From Semisulcospira habei (taxonomy: Eukaryota; Mollusca; Gastropoda; Semisulcospiridae): a stretch of DNA of 64,000 nucleotides. A model generated the notes under the pieces. That model saw only the letters and a list, made by a program, of their open reading frames with translations. It ran no database searches and was not told the origin of the DNA. Below, in pieces: positions 23,217-33,590 of the stretch. The translations under genes and the position numbers were made by a program. The DNA lies in assembly GCA_036245525.1 (NCBI GenBank), contig BTPG01000003.1, positions 155,703,547 through 155,767,546 of the forward strand, read 5' to 3'. Each line of letters opens with the position of its first letter. The stretch's first letter is position 1.

Positions 23217-23667
23217 TTGTGTTGCAACAGCGTGCGTAATGTCCAAACACCACAGACCCGTACACATAGGGCCTATATATTTGGTGTTCGACTTTATGTA
23301 CACACGCACGTAACGCTTACCTAGGTCTGCTCAGTCCAATTTTCGGCAGTAATTTATTCTTATCACGACAGCTCAGGGTCTTCAGACGAATGTGTACCGT
23401 GCAGACGAACCCGGTTGTAAACCGTTATCAGACTTGTCATTATTCAATGTAAAACTGGGTGGGTGAGATTTTTATTATTAGTTTGAACAATCAACCCCAT
23501 AAAAATAAATCTCACTACAATTTTTAGTATTGCCTATTTGCGCGTAGTTTGACTTTTGTATATTGTAACTTTGCGAGTCACGGGCCGCGAACCTGAAAAA
23601 GTGTGCTGGCCTGTGATTTTGGACCTTACGGTCTGTCTGAGGTGGTGGTGCCTAGGGAGTATTACCA

Positions 23668-23750
23668 TCACGGATTTACGACGACTTATATTGCGATTCA
23701 CGAATCACGAGTCCCCCAAAATGGCATTCACGTTTCACCAGGGAAAGTGA
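23668..23750. repeat. TTTCACG-phrase repeat block
   Basis: Collinear with 8283-8360; includes gcgattcacgaatcacgag and ggcattcacgtttcacc. Confidence 0.7.
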
Positions 23751-23803
23751 CGATGAACACTCTTTTCACAGGCAGAAAACTCCTACAACGGGTTAAGGGT
23801 GCC

Positions 23804-23917
23804 CAATGCGCAAATAGGCCATCGGGCGCGACGTCGGCCGCTGTTGGCCCGCGCACGGCCTTGCGCAGGCCAACATCGGCCGACGTCGGGCCCGATGGCC
23901 TTTTGCGCATTGGGTGT
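23804..23917. repeat. H5 palindrome with enlarged interior
   Basis: cccaatgcgcaaataggcc pairs with ggccttttgcgcattggg. The interior carries two related cgacgtcggcc segments, as if the core had been partly duplicated relative to 8418. Confidence 0.85.
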
Positions 23918-24497
23918 GTGGGGGGGGGGGGGGGAAGGGGGGAGGGGGGCAGAGGGAGGTGGGAGGTGACCGGCTGTGTGTTGGGACTGATTAACTGACT
24001 GTTCATGTGAACAAGACAGTTTTTTTTCTATTGGCCGGAAAATAAAACGACGGGGAATGGGTGGCGGATGGGGGGGGGGGGGGGGGGAGGCGGAGGGGGG
24101 AATGGGGGGGGGGAGGGATGGGGCAGGAATGGTCGATGGCCCGAAAGAAGGAAGGGTGGGGGGACCAGCCATTTCTGATTAGAAATTTAAGAGCGGCAAG
24201 GCAACAGACCTTTTACGTTTCACGAAATAACCTGTATGTTTTCACGGATCACGAAGTTCTTATGTTGGCTTTCACGTTTCACGATGAACCATTCTTTCAT
24301 GGATCAAGAGGATGAAAATAGCGCAATCACGAATGATTGCCGTAAAAACGCCTGTAACGCATCACGATTTTATGGCATACCCCCACCCCTCTTTAAATGT
24401 GAACTGGTCGATGCCTTTGGACCATACGTTTACGACCGTAAGGTCCAAAATCACAGAAAAACATACAAGTAATAAATAGACATATTATAACATGTTT

Positions 24498-24592
24498 TTA
24501 ACTCGACAGGCGCAAAGCTAATCTGGCACTACCCTTGAATTATCATGGTCGACCTATCTTCTGCTGTAGTGCGTCGGGGCTGAATGAGTTAA
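24498..24592. mobile_element. H1 element, right half only
   Basis: TTAA at 24498-24501, then directly gacaggcgcaaagctaatct and the right arm to TTAA at 24589-24592. Copy A at 9065-9271 keeps both arms, so the left arm was deleted here. Confidence 0.85.
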
Positions 24593-25080
24593 AATCCACA
24601 TACCAACTAACAACGTACGTGAGATCCTATCTAACCCTAACGCAGTGTGTGTCAGGATATGATATAAATTTAATAATCTCCTTCAAGGACCGGCGTCGTT
24701 AAATTTGCCAATCATTGCTATTCTCATGGGCTCATGCGACAGTAGTGCTCACTGAGAATATATGACACTTGTATATATAAGAAATTGCTAAGAAAGGCGG
24801 CAAATGTGTTAGTCGACTTGCAAATGGTGTGTATAGTTCGAGAAGTTGCTTATAACACTGAGCAGAAAACATGGTATGTCACTTGAAATCTTTTGTGCCT
24901 GCGTACCAAATAAGTAATGATCATGCACCGTTACGTGTATTTTAATTAGGGTGCAATGACTTCTTTAATAAATACCTAGCATCCTGATTCTTTGATTGCA
25001 TGTCCATGTCACGTCCTGTATACTCAACAGTAGCACTCGCACGACTTAACACCATCTAAGAAAAATAAAGAATAACTACA

Positions 25081-25144
25081 AATGAATGAATGAATGAATG
25101 AATGAATGAATGAATGAATGAATGAATGAATGAATGAATGAATG
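25081..25144. repeat. (ATGA)n microsatellite
   Basis: Pure gaat tandem repeat, orthologous to 9756-9823. Confidence 0.97.
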
Positions 25145-25246
25145 TAAACTTGCTGGTTAGTTTTCAAGTGTCAGTTATATCCACTGTTACTGTATAATTA
25201 TGTGTTGGTCTGCAATTTTGGACCTAACGACTGCGCATTGTTTCAG

Positions 25247-25423
25247 GATTTCGTGCCGACGAGGGCGTATGCCACACGAAAGACGATCGCCGAGGGGGCA
25301 CTGGACTTTGCCCTGTTGATGGCCAACGCTTCCCAGCTCAAAGCCCTGATCGACGTGCCTCAACACACCCGCGACCTCTACATTCCACTGCTCGTGCTGC
25401 TAGGCTTTTCCATCCTTCTGCAG
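25247..25423 (+). CDS. Ninjurin gene, copy B, exon 2 (amphipathic helices and first TM)
   Basis: Acceptor cattgtttcAG ends at 25246; donor CAG|GTCAGT after 25423; 59 codons, phase 0. It contains the ninjurin core (YATRKTIAEGALDFALLMAN, ASQLKALID) and the membrane segment LYIPLLVLLGFSILLQ. Compared with copy A it has DFVP for PFVP at the exon start, Glu for Gln after TIA, and lacks one residue after the HTRD/HSRD motif. Most of these differences are conservative, so both copies appear to be under constraint. Confidence 0.92.
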
Positions 25424-25544
25424 GTCAGTCTCTGTTCGGGCGGAAAAGAGAGAGTGACCGTACTGCCATCAGCCGGGACAAAAATATCTACAGTTCAACT
25501 TCTCGTGCTGCTTGGGCTGTCCATCCAGGACAATCTCCCGTAGT

Positions 25545-25637
25545 AAAAACGTCTTCGGCCCCACGACGGCTGCAGCGGGCCCGCTCACAGCCGTGCGCTA
25601 GCCAACTGCGGCCGTCGTGGGGCCGAAGACGTTTTCC
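25545..25637. repeat. H5 palindrome in intron 2, complete
   Basis: aaaacgtcttcggccccacg pairs with cgtggggccgaagacgtttt. Copy A retains only the right part. Confidence 0.9.
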
Positions 25638-25642
25638 TACTT

Positions 25643-25645
<3 letters not shown>

Positions 25646-25721
<76 letters not shown>

Positions 25722-25726
25722 GTTGT

Positions 25727-25762
<36 letters not shown>

Positions 25763-25798
25763 CTGAGTCTCTGTGTGTGTGTATGTGTGTGTGTGCGG

Positions 25799-25864
<66 letters not shown>

Positions 25865-25900
25865 TTCTGTGGCCGTTGCTGTGGCTGTGACTGTGGCTGT
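25646..25900. repeat. (GT)n microsatellite
   Basis: GT repeats with gcggttg and tttctgagtctctg interruptions, ending in gtggctgt repeats. Orthologous to 11620-11862. Confidence 0.96.
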
Positions 25901-26263
25901 GGTGTTTTTATTCCTGCCCGTTCCTGTGGACATGTTCGTCTTGGTGGATGTACAGGTTGGCGTTAGATGTAGTTGTTATTGCGTTCTTGTCTGTCTCTCG
26001 AACGGATGATTTCACAGACCACAATGTCGACTAAATCACGACCTAACAAGTGACTGCCAAGAATGCAATTGCATGCCCTTGATACTTGTACTATACCACC
26101 AAAGAAAGAAACACGCTCGGAAACTGTGTTTCTTTCTTTGCTTGGTATTTCTTCACAGTAACATTGATGAATGACAGTGTGAATTAGTTTCAGCATGTCA
26201 GAATGGCAAGGATAATCCTCGCCGAGAACGAAGAAGATCGCATGCCTGTTGTGCTGTGTGCAG

Positions 26264-26437
26264 GTGGCGACTGGCATTATTCTGCTGATCCTGGGCATGT
26301 CGGAGCCTAAGACAGAGGAGGGCCACAAGCGCGATGAGCAACTCAACAACGCCTCCGTCGCCCTCATCTTGCTCATTACTGTCATCAACGTCTTCATCTC
26401 CGCTTTCGGAATCAGCTATGTCGAAGACGAACCGTGA
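26264..26437 (+). CDS. Ninjurin gene, copy B, exon 3 (second TM and C-terminus)
   Basis: Acceptor gctgtgtgcAG ends at 26263; 57 codons and TGA at 26435-26437. VATGIILLILGMSEPKTEEG is identical to copy A; RDEQLNNASVALILLITVIN and VFISAFGISY form the second transmembrane helix. Total predicted length is 133 residues (17+59+57). The C-terminal tail (VEDEP) differs from copy A, and the sequences diverge after the stop. Confidence 0.92.
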   Translation: MATGIILLILGMSEPKTEEGHKRDEQLNNASVALILLITVINVFISAFGISYVEDEP

Positions 26438-26480
26438 AAGGCTGTGATAGGATGTAGCTCCCGCAAGCCCCTTAACCCAT

Positions 26481-26677
26481 TTAACCCCACGGCCGCATTG
26501 CCAAAATTGTGGATGTCTTACCTAACGATTAGGTACCAGATGAATTGGCCATGATAATTCAAGGGTAGTGCCAGATTAGCTTGGCGCCTTCAGGCGTCAA
26601 GCTAATCTGGCACTACCCTTGAATTATCATGGTCAATCTATCTCCTGCTGTAGGGCATTGGGGCTAAAATGGGCTCA
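26481..26677. mobile_element. H1 palindrome, complete
   Basis: TTAA at 26481-26484 (and another at 26472); arms pair around ggcgccttcaggcgtc. The right end is ggggctaaaatgggct, without TTAA. Confidence 0.85.
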
Positions 26678-26727
26678 GCTACCCCTCTCCTACATAACAG
26701 TTCAGGAAGTAGATTGGCCATGACGGT

Positions 26728-26808
26728 TAAACTCATTTGATACGTGCTGCATCAGGATATGCCGCATCATGCCGCGTATTCAGATGTGGCACGTCTACAT
26801 TGAGTTAA
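26728..26808. repeat. H3 palindrome
   Basis: actcatttgatacgtgctgc pairs with gtggcacgtctacattgagt; it ends in ttaa. A further H3 end fragment lies at 26975-27010. Confidence 0.75.
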
Positions 26809-27214
26809 TTGTGGTTTCGACACAACCCTTGAACTGTCATGGTCGTTCTATCGCATGGTTCGTCGTCAGAGGACTGTGACAAGTGCCATACTTGTATTGA
26901 ACAATTTGAACGTACAGGACAGAAACCTCAATGTCCTTCACACGGACACAGCGGCAAATGAAGTTTCGTTTGAGGCGTATCCGTATGCGGCACGTCTCGA
27001 ATGAGTTAACCGTTTGTCTGAATTGTCCATGCAACCCCTAACCCTCAATCTCAACCACATCCCACCTTCCTACTTCCCCCTTTAATAGCCTCGTGCCCGT
27101 TGCAACCGCAATAGTGAGATTTTGTTTCAAACGAACGACTCGCAACAACGAACAAGAGCAAAATCACGGCGGACAGATAACACTCCAAACATCTCCAAGA
27201 GACATAAATGCCCG

Positions 27215-27400
27215 GAAACGTTAAACGTCAAACTTTAGGGCTTAACGTGGTGTTTTTTTTTTTTTGTCCACCATGAAGCTGATTTCAAAGACGGGGCACC
27301 GAATAGGGTCTGAACAAATTTTGACCCCAGCTGTATTCGAACCTGGGATCTTTCGGATGAGAGTAGAACGCCCTACCATCTCGCCGCCCAGCTTACCGCC
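27215..27400 (-). mobile_element. tRNA-derived SINE
   Basis: On the - strand a tRNA-like head has an A-box-like ggcgagatggtagggcgttc and a B-box-like cccaggttcgaatacag. It is followed by ggtgccccgtctttgaaatc, gtggacaaaaa and a GTTTAACG tail. The same family is at 44913 (+). It lacks a full acceptor stem, so it is not a tRNA gene. Confidence 0.8.
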
Positions 27401-27402
27401 AT

Positions 27403-27445
27403 CATGAGCCCAGAGGGCTCATGAGGATCTATTTCTCTTGGGAGA
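27403..27445. repeat. Short H2 hairpin
   Basis: catgagcccagagggctcatgaggatctat, with the left arm truncated next to the SINE. Confidence 0.7.
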
Positions 27446-27808
27446 TGTTTAGAGTGTTGTCTATGCTTATGGAACGAGCTGGTTATCCATCGTGGTTTCG
27501 CTCTCGATCGTTCTTGGTTGTCGGTCGCAAAAGAAACCTCACTAATAATTATCGCCGATAAGACTTCAAGAACACGTCATCGCCCCGCAGCCTGAAAGTC
27601 TTTGTCTCGTGCTGAGTCAGTTAACATTCGTTTGTCATAGTGTTCTCAGAATGGTAATCATGAGGTGGTCTTATCACACTGGTTGTGTCCCTCGATTCGC
27701 TGCCGCTGAGCGGCAGCGAGTCGAGGTACACAACCAGTGTGCAGTCTTATGTGTCGTTGTATTCATTCCAGTAAACAATCTCTGATATATCAGAGTGCCA
27801 ATCTTAGC

Positions 27809-28070
27809 ACATTCAATTCGTGCCGCATCCGAACACGCGGCTTTAAGCAGCGTATCCGGATTCGGCACGTCTCGAATGAGTTAACCCGCTTGCGCTGTTG
27901 GCTGCATGCACAAGGAGGTTAAAGTTGAGATGCTATACAAACGTAGAGCATTATTTAAATGTTGGGGTTTATTTTCATTTTGGTGGACATTGTGATGCCA
28001 GGGCGTCATTATTAACCGTGTGTTTTCAGCCCCCGGCATTGTCTGTAGCATGCATGCACAAGGGGGTTGA
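27809..28070. repeat. H3 palindrome and two H7 elements
   Basis: H3 at 27809-27886 (ttcgtgccgcatccgaacac pairs with gtatccggattcggcacgtc, end gaatgagttaa), then H7 pieces at 27887-27922 and 28000-28070. Orthologous to 13093-13368. Confidence 0.75.
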
Positions 28071-28284
28071 AATAAAACACAAGCACAGCAGAGTACTTAG
28101 AGTCTAGGGAAAAGTTTGGGTCCTTTCTCGTTTCTTTTAAAATCATGCATTGTTTCGTTTATGTTACTTTTGTGTATCACTGGCTTTAGCGTTTTTATAT
28201 CCTGCCTTGACATGCTGTCTAGAATCTTCACAATAAAATCAGTATCATCAGTAACTGTACAATACTGGCCAAAAGACAGTATAC

Positions 28285-29003
28285 AGTCCGTTTGAGCAAC
28301 GCTTGCCTCGTGGTATTTGCAAGTAACCTCTGAACGCAGATGACTTCAAGACAACTCTAAGAAGAAACGGTGATCATCATCCCTGGTCCTAACTTATTTT
28401 AATTTTCCTTTAGTCTTGACAACACTGTTTTAGTCGCTGCTCTCGGGAAAGTTTGAACATGATATATTTAAACATGTTCATACCTGACTGAGCCCAACTT
28501 GGCAACACTGACATATTTTTTCCATAAACTTCACGCTCCTTATGTTGAATGTTCGATAGCTTGGTCTTGCAGGACGTCTGATCCGCGCATAGCTTGTCAC
28601 AGTTTCAGCGAAAGTGACGAAGGTCAGTGGTCACTGAGGGCTAAACAGGGAATGTACATATATTTCAACTTTCACGTAGGTCATCTGCATGATCTCCTCA
28701 AGGTAGTGGCTAAACCGTTCCCAATGCGCAAAATGCCATCGGGCCGACGTCGGCCGCCGTTGGCCCGCGCACGACCGTGCGCGGGCTAACGACGGCTAAC
28801 GTCGGCCCGATGGCATTTTGCGCACTGAGTTGGGTTTAAATCCGACTCAATTTTAAAATAAATTAGGACCAAGTTTGGTGAACACATTTTTCTCATAGCA
28901 TTGTCCTGAAAATATGTCTAGTTCAAAAGTGAATGGGTAAAAAAAAAAATTTAAAAAAAACCAAAAAAAACCCCACATTATTCCAGCTTTGCTCAAACGG
29001 ACT
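28285..29003. mobile_element. TIR element copy 1 (MITE), disrupted by an H5 hairpin
   Basis: Terminal inverted repeats agtccgtttgagcaa (28285-28299) and ttgctcaaacggact (28989-29003), flanked by atac on both sides. It has no coding capacity. A related copy at 29908 is collinear. The H5 hairpin at about 28716-28840 is absent from that copy. No counterpart exists in duplication copy A. Confidence 0.85.
28716..28840. mobile_element. H5 palindrome inserted in the MITE
   Basis: cccaatgcgcaaaatgccat pairs with atggcattttgcgcac around cgacgtcggcc and cccgcgcacgaccgtgcgcgg. The sister MITE copy reads straight through here (aaaccgttggatttaaat), giving a filled/empty pair. A gtt triplet flanks it on both sides. 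Confidence 0.85.
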
Positions 29004-29331
29004 ATACGTACATTTTCAGTTGTGAAAAACGAGATTTTGATGGTAATACTATGAGAACCTCGCCGTTCACAAACACGGACTTGCTGTCTTTTGCCATTAC
29101 AGGTGGGCATAATCAAATAGATATTCGTAAAACTGCACGTGTTTTGACGAAAACTATGCATAAAAAGCCCGGATAAACATGCGATATGCATATTTGTCTG
29201 AGCATTTAATCCACCGTTTTCGTCGAAACACGAGCAATATTGACTTACTTCCCATTTCCGGAAATCGTCTGTTCACGGCCCATTCCCAAATCCTTGCAGC
29301 AGAGGAGAAGGCCAACCTATTTAATTACCCC

Positions 29332-29397
29332 AGTAAAGTCCTCGGGCCTATGACGGCCGCAGTGGGCCCGCGCATAGGGCCGAATACGTTTTGCTAC
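29332..29397. repeat. H5-type hairpin, degenerate
   Basis: gtcctcgggcctatgacggc faces gcatagggccgaatacgttt; the centre is gcagtgggcccgcg. Confidence 0.65.
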
Positions 29398-29651
29398 TGT
29401 GGACTATCATGGACGTTTCATCTCTGAAAACGAAGTTGTGATATGTATATAAAAAAATATTTGGAAACGTTCAACAAACGCTTTTTATTTACAGATTAAT
29501 CACATACGTGGACGTTTGAGAAAATCCAGGACCAAAAAGATGACTGCCAAGCTCATAACATACACAGGAATACCCAAGAAATAAAGAAACTTGCCCAGAA
29601 AGGACACAAGTAGAGCACAATTTACTATGTTGTACTTGTCCTTTTCGCCCA

Positions 29652-29841
29652 TTAACCCCCGACACACTTCAGCAGAAGATGGCTCGACCATGATAATTCA
29701 AGGGTAGCGCCAGATGAGCTTGGCGCTAATCTGACACTGCCCTTGAATTATCATGGTCGAGCCATCTCATGTAACAGGCACATAGTTGTTTGGTGACGTC
29801 TCAAAAGTTTGGGAGATGCAGTATTGGGGCCAAAAGGGTAA
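29652..29841. mobile_element. H1 element, inner arm partly deleted
   Basis: TTAA at 29652-29655; gataattcaagggtagcgcc and tgcccttgaattatcatggt pair, but the segment after gcttggcgc is shortened. The right end is ggccaaaagggtaaag. Confidence 0.8.
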
Positions 29842-29907
29842 AGCATGCTTCTTTCTTTGCATGGTATTTCTCTATACGTGTACGTCAAGTATTTTTGTAT
29901 AAAAAAA

Positions 29908-30475
29908 AGTCCGTTTGAGCAAATCTTGCCTCGTGTTTTCTCATATAACTTTTGAACGCAAATGATTTCAAGACAACTCTAAGAAGAAAAGATGATAGCC
30001 AACTTTGGTCCTATCTTATTTTGATTTCCTTTAGTCTTGATGGCAGTGGTTTAGCCATTTTCCTTTGGAAATTTTGAACATGACCTATTTAAACCTGCTA
30101 AAATATACCCTGATCGAGCTACAGTCAGCAACACTGACACATTTATTCCGATAAATTTCACGCTCCTTGTGTTGAATGTTCGATAGCTTGGTCTTGCGAA
30201 AAGCCTGAACCGTGCTTAAAGTTTTAGCGTCAGTGACGCATGTCAGTGGTCACTGATGCCTGAACAGGGTATATAGGTCAACTTTTATGTAGGTCAACTC
30301 CATGATCTCCCAAGGGTAGTGGCTAAACCGTTGGATTTAAATCCAGCTAAATGTTAAAACAAATTAGGACCAAGTTTGATGATTCGTTTTTATTTTTAGC
30401 GTTTTTTCTTAAATATGTTTTGTTCAAAAGTTAATTGGAGAAAAAAAACAGGAGGCAAACTTTGCTCAATCGGTT
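29908..30475. mobile_element. TIR element copy 2 (MITE)
   Basis: Starts agtccgtttgagcaaatc and ends tttgctcaatcgg. Collinear with 28285-29003 but without the H5 insertion. It has runs of A/T at both borders. Confidence 0.8.
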
Positions 30476-30918
30476 TTTTTTTTCTGAAAGCGCAGAGAAC
30501 CACATCCCTAAAGTTTGATTCTCTGCATTATGGTTTTGGACGACAAACATTTGAGCACTGAATTGCTTTCCTGGGAAAAATGAGTGCAAGGAATTGTAAA
30601 TAAAATATTATATATTATATGAACAGGGACATGACATTAAACATGAATGTATGATGATGTAAAACAAAATAACGAGCAAAGCAAATCAAGCAATAATGTA
30701 CAATGTAATTATGTATTTTTTATTATTCTTATATACACAATAATATTTATTTCATTGGAATCATCCAACAAATAGTCGGATCATCGAGTTTCTGTGTGAG
30801 TATGAGTGAGAGAGTGCGTGAGAGATGATGATGATGATGCAACGTTTTTATTCAGGATAAAGTTTTAGGCATGCGAATGCCTCTCTTTACAAACTGCCCT
30901 GCTACTCTACACACACAA

Positions 30919-31077
<159 letters not shown>

Positions 31078-31104
31078 GTGCGCGACAAGAGAATTTTCAA
31101 ATTA

Positions 31105-31183
31105 ACACATTCGAGACGTGCTGCATTGGGATTCGCGGCTGTATGATACGTATCCGAACGCGAAACGTCTGGAATGAGTTAAA
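31105..31183. repeat. H3 palindrome
   Basis: attaacacattcgagacgtg and tctggaatgagttaaac ends; arms gctgcattgggattcgcggc and gtatccgaacgcgaaacg. Confidence 0.75.
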
Positions 31184-31275
31184 CGAGTACATACTCTTGT
31201 ACAGTCACCGTCCGTTCATCTGCTACACGTACAAACTGTACTAGAGGAGAGAGTTTCCTCGGTCAAAACATTTCT

Positions 31276-31470
31276 CTAACCCATTCACTCCTGACAACTA
31301 CAAGACATGGATCGGCCATGACTGTTCAAGGGTGGTGCCAGAATAGCTTGGCGCCTGTAGGCGCCAAGCTATTCTGACACCACCATTGAACTATCATGGT
31401 TGATCTGTCTCCTGAATTGGGACTCAATGCCAACTCCAAACTAGGAATGTCCACGTTAGGACTCCATGCG
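31276..31470. mobile_element. H1 palindrome (gttcaagggtgg subtype)
   Basis: taacccattcactcctgac at left; tgttcaagggtggtgccaga pairs with tctgacaccaccattgaact around ggcgcctgtaggcgcc. The right terminus is decayed. Confidence 0.85.
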
Positions 31471-32010
31471 TAAATAATATAACTATTGCGGTTAATAAGA
31501 ATTTTAAAACAAAAACAAAAACCAATAGTTCATAAACTGCGATTACGACATGGGTGACGTTTATCCACGAAACGCGTTAAAAAAAATATATATATATATA
31601 TTATTTACACGGATTGCACTATGAAAATCGAAAATACAACAATATGGCTCAAAGTTCTTAAATACACAGTAAATGATTACACGTAATGACTCCATTAAAC
31701 AGCAAACATATAATAAGTACGTAAATGCACCATCAGTATCTGCACAATTCTAGGACGAACAGCCGGTATATTTACAAACATTGTGTGACTCATGCATGTG
31801 ATGTAGTCTATGAAGGCTCTAGGCCGTACAGTCCAAATAATAGACCAGCACAATTATACATGCGCTCAGAAATGATTTAAGTTCATATCCTGTCCACTCT
31901 GAGAGCGCTGTACAGAGAGACTATTTGAAGCGAGTGTTGGCTCTTCGCAGGACAGAGATGTCATGGAATAGTTGAGAATAATTGAGACATATCAATCAAA
32001 AGCTTGCACT
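31471..32010. other. Non-coding, no element recognised
   Basis: AT-rich single-copy-looking sequence with a short (AT)n at 31588-31602 and a half H6 remnant at about 31815-31856. No gene seen. Confidence 0.5.
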
Positions 32011-32127
32011 TAACCCTTTGGCTGTCGGTAGCGGTTTCAGTTGTGATGATTCCTGCAGGATGTCAGGATGTTGTGATTCCTGTAGGAATCATCTTGACAA
32101 AAACCGCTACCGACAGCCGAAGGGTTC
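32011..32127. mobile_element. H4 palindrome with duplicated centre
   Basis: TTAA at 32011-32014, then ccctttggctgtcggtagcg pairing with cgctaccgacagccgaaggg. The core gatgattcctg occurs twice with a ggatgtcaggatgttg insert. Confidence 0.85.
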
Positions 32128-32482
32128 ATTGACAAAACAGCATCCATGCTTTTGCTATTTCATGCTGTGTGCCGGTGTACAGCGATTGAGACGAGTCACT
32201 GATTTGTAAAGCTAAGGCATTATACAACTCAGTGAAAACGTCAGATTTGTAGATCACACACCGAAGAAAAAACAAAAATAACAAAACAAAACTATACGAG
32301 CTATGTCCCATAAGAGGACGAGGAAACCTATAAATGTGTTTGGTCCCTTGACATCGGCTCTTAAATCTGCTTTCGGGGGTCCTTGCTAGGCCCTCAATCA
32401 TTTCCAAGCCCCAATCTTCCGTACAAAATAGTTCCCCGGTCTCTAAAATCTGCATATTATTTGGATCTTCACTGCTAGTCAT
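32126..32482 (-). CDS. Hypothetical protein or first exon
   Basis: 118 codons from the ATG at 32482. The first half is acidic and polar (MTSSEDPNNMQILETGELFC) and looks more like real protein than the second half, which includes a hydrophobic SFVLLFLFFL run. The true coding part may therefore stop at an unrecognised donor. Upstream (32483-32700) the sequence contains gagacttccggtttctt, an ETS-like motif of the type common in promoters. I do not recognise a family. Nothing in the neighbourhood supports a function. Confidence 0.3.
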   Translation of the reverse strand: MTSSEDPNNMQILETGELFCTEDWGLEMIEGLARTPESRFKSRCQGTKHIYRFPRPLMGHSSYSFVLLFLFFLRCVIYKSDVFTELYNALALQISDSSQSLYTGTQHEIAKAWMLFCQ

Positions 32483-32699
32483 TGTGTGTACGTGTTAAAA
32501 ACTCGGTTCGATTATCATTTCACTTTCACAAAGAGGAATACTTTGAGCTGTCTAAGCAATCACTCAGTCAAACGGCTCACAGCTGCGGCCATTGCAAACG
32601 GAAACGAGACTTCCGGTTTCTTGACTATGCTTGGAGCTTGGGAATGGTTGGGGCATAAGAGTCCTAACTCGTTCATGTTGTGTCGTTTCCATCCAAACG

Positions 32700-33074
32700 A
32701 AGGGAAATAACTTGTATGAGCCGATGTCACTGCGCCTAACTAGTTTCCTAGTCCAGTACACAGACGGCAGGCAAGCAAACCAGACAACACAAAATACAAT
32801 TATAATCGTCTGAGTAACAGATAATTCCAACAATGTATGGCTGACTATTACATAGGGCTGCAACTGTCATTCTCCAGCAAACAGTTACAGAAGACTGACG
32901 GACATGTCATGAGAGATAGTGTCAGCATCCATCTGAACTACCATCGACAGACAACAACTTCTCATCCCCACGTTTATACGCCTGACAGAGACATAGCATA
33001 CTACAGTGATGGACCGGCCGATTCAGAAGATAGACTCATCCTGCAACCAAGGTTACAAGAAATCTAAAGATCTC
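32700..33074. other. Non-coding, nothing recognised
   Basis: No repeat family or splice-supported exon identified between the candidate first exon and the 36-bp minisatellite. Confidence 0.4.
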
Positions 33075-33590
33075 CGGCCCCCACACACGAAATGGGGTAG
33101 GCAGCGCGGCTTTCTACACCCACACCCGAAATGGGGTGGGCAGCACTCTCTACATCCACACCCGAAATGGGGTGGGCAGCGCTTTCTACACCCACACCCG
33201 AAATGGGGTGGGCAGCGCTCGCCACACCCACACCCGAAATGGGGTGGGCAGCGCTCTCTAAGCCCACACCCGAAATGGGGTGGGCAGCGCTTTCTACACC
33301 CACACCCGAAATGAAGTGGGCATCGCTCTCTAAACCCACACCCGAAATGGGGTGGGCAGCGCACTCTACACCCACACCCGAAATGGTGTGGGCAGCGCTC
33401 TCGACACCCACACCCGAAATGGGGTGGGCAGCGCAATCTACACCCACACCTGAAATGGTGTGGGCAGCGCTCTCGACACCCACATCTGAAATAGCGTTGG
33501 TAGCCTTCCCATACACCCACACCTGAAAGAGGGTGGGCCACCACGAAACCCACACCTGCACAGGGGGAGTCATCCATACATACGCACCCA
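33075..33590. repeat. 36-bp minisatellite, about 13-15 units
   Basis: The unit is roughly ccacacccgaaatggggtgg then gcagcgctctctacac. Unit length is divisible by 3, so 12-residue repeats (for example PTPEMGWAALST on +, GVGVESAAHPIS on -) are open in several frames on both strands. Units decay towards the right end. There are no unique spacers, so this is not CRISPR-like. Confidence 0.95.

Larger units (their letters stand above)
21286..25246 (+). other. Rest of intron 1 of ninjurin copy B
   Basis: No coding exon seen. It holds an extra H1 element, G-rich tracts (21838-21905, 22760-22822), a full H2 palindrome, an H3 remnant (22350-22402), TTTCACG-phrase blocks, H6 and H5 palindromes, a half H1 and an (ATGA)n tract. 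Confidence 0.65.

Noticed and set aside
23783..24172. Pro-rich ORFs on the - strand
   Set aside because: They are produced by poly-G tracts and the H5 hairpin; the equivalent region of copy A does not keep the frame.
33075..33590. Regular short repeats resembling a CRISPR array
   Set aside because: Units are directly tandem with no unique spacers, there are no cas genes, and the context is a eukaryotic genome; it is a minisatellite.
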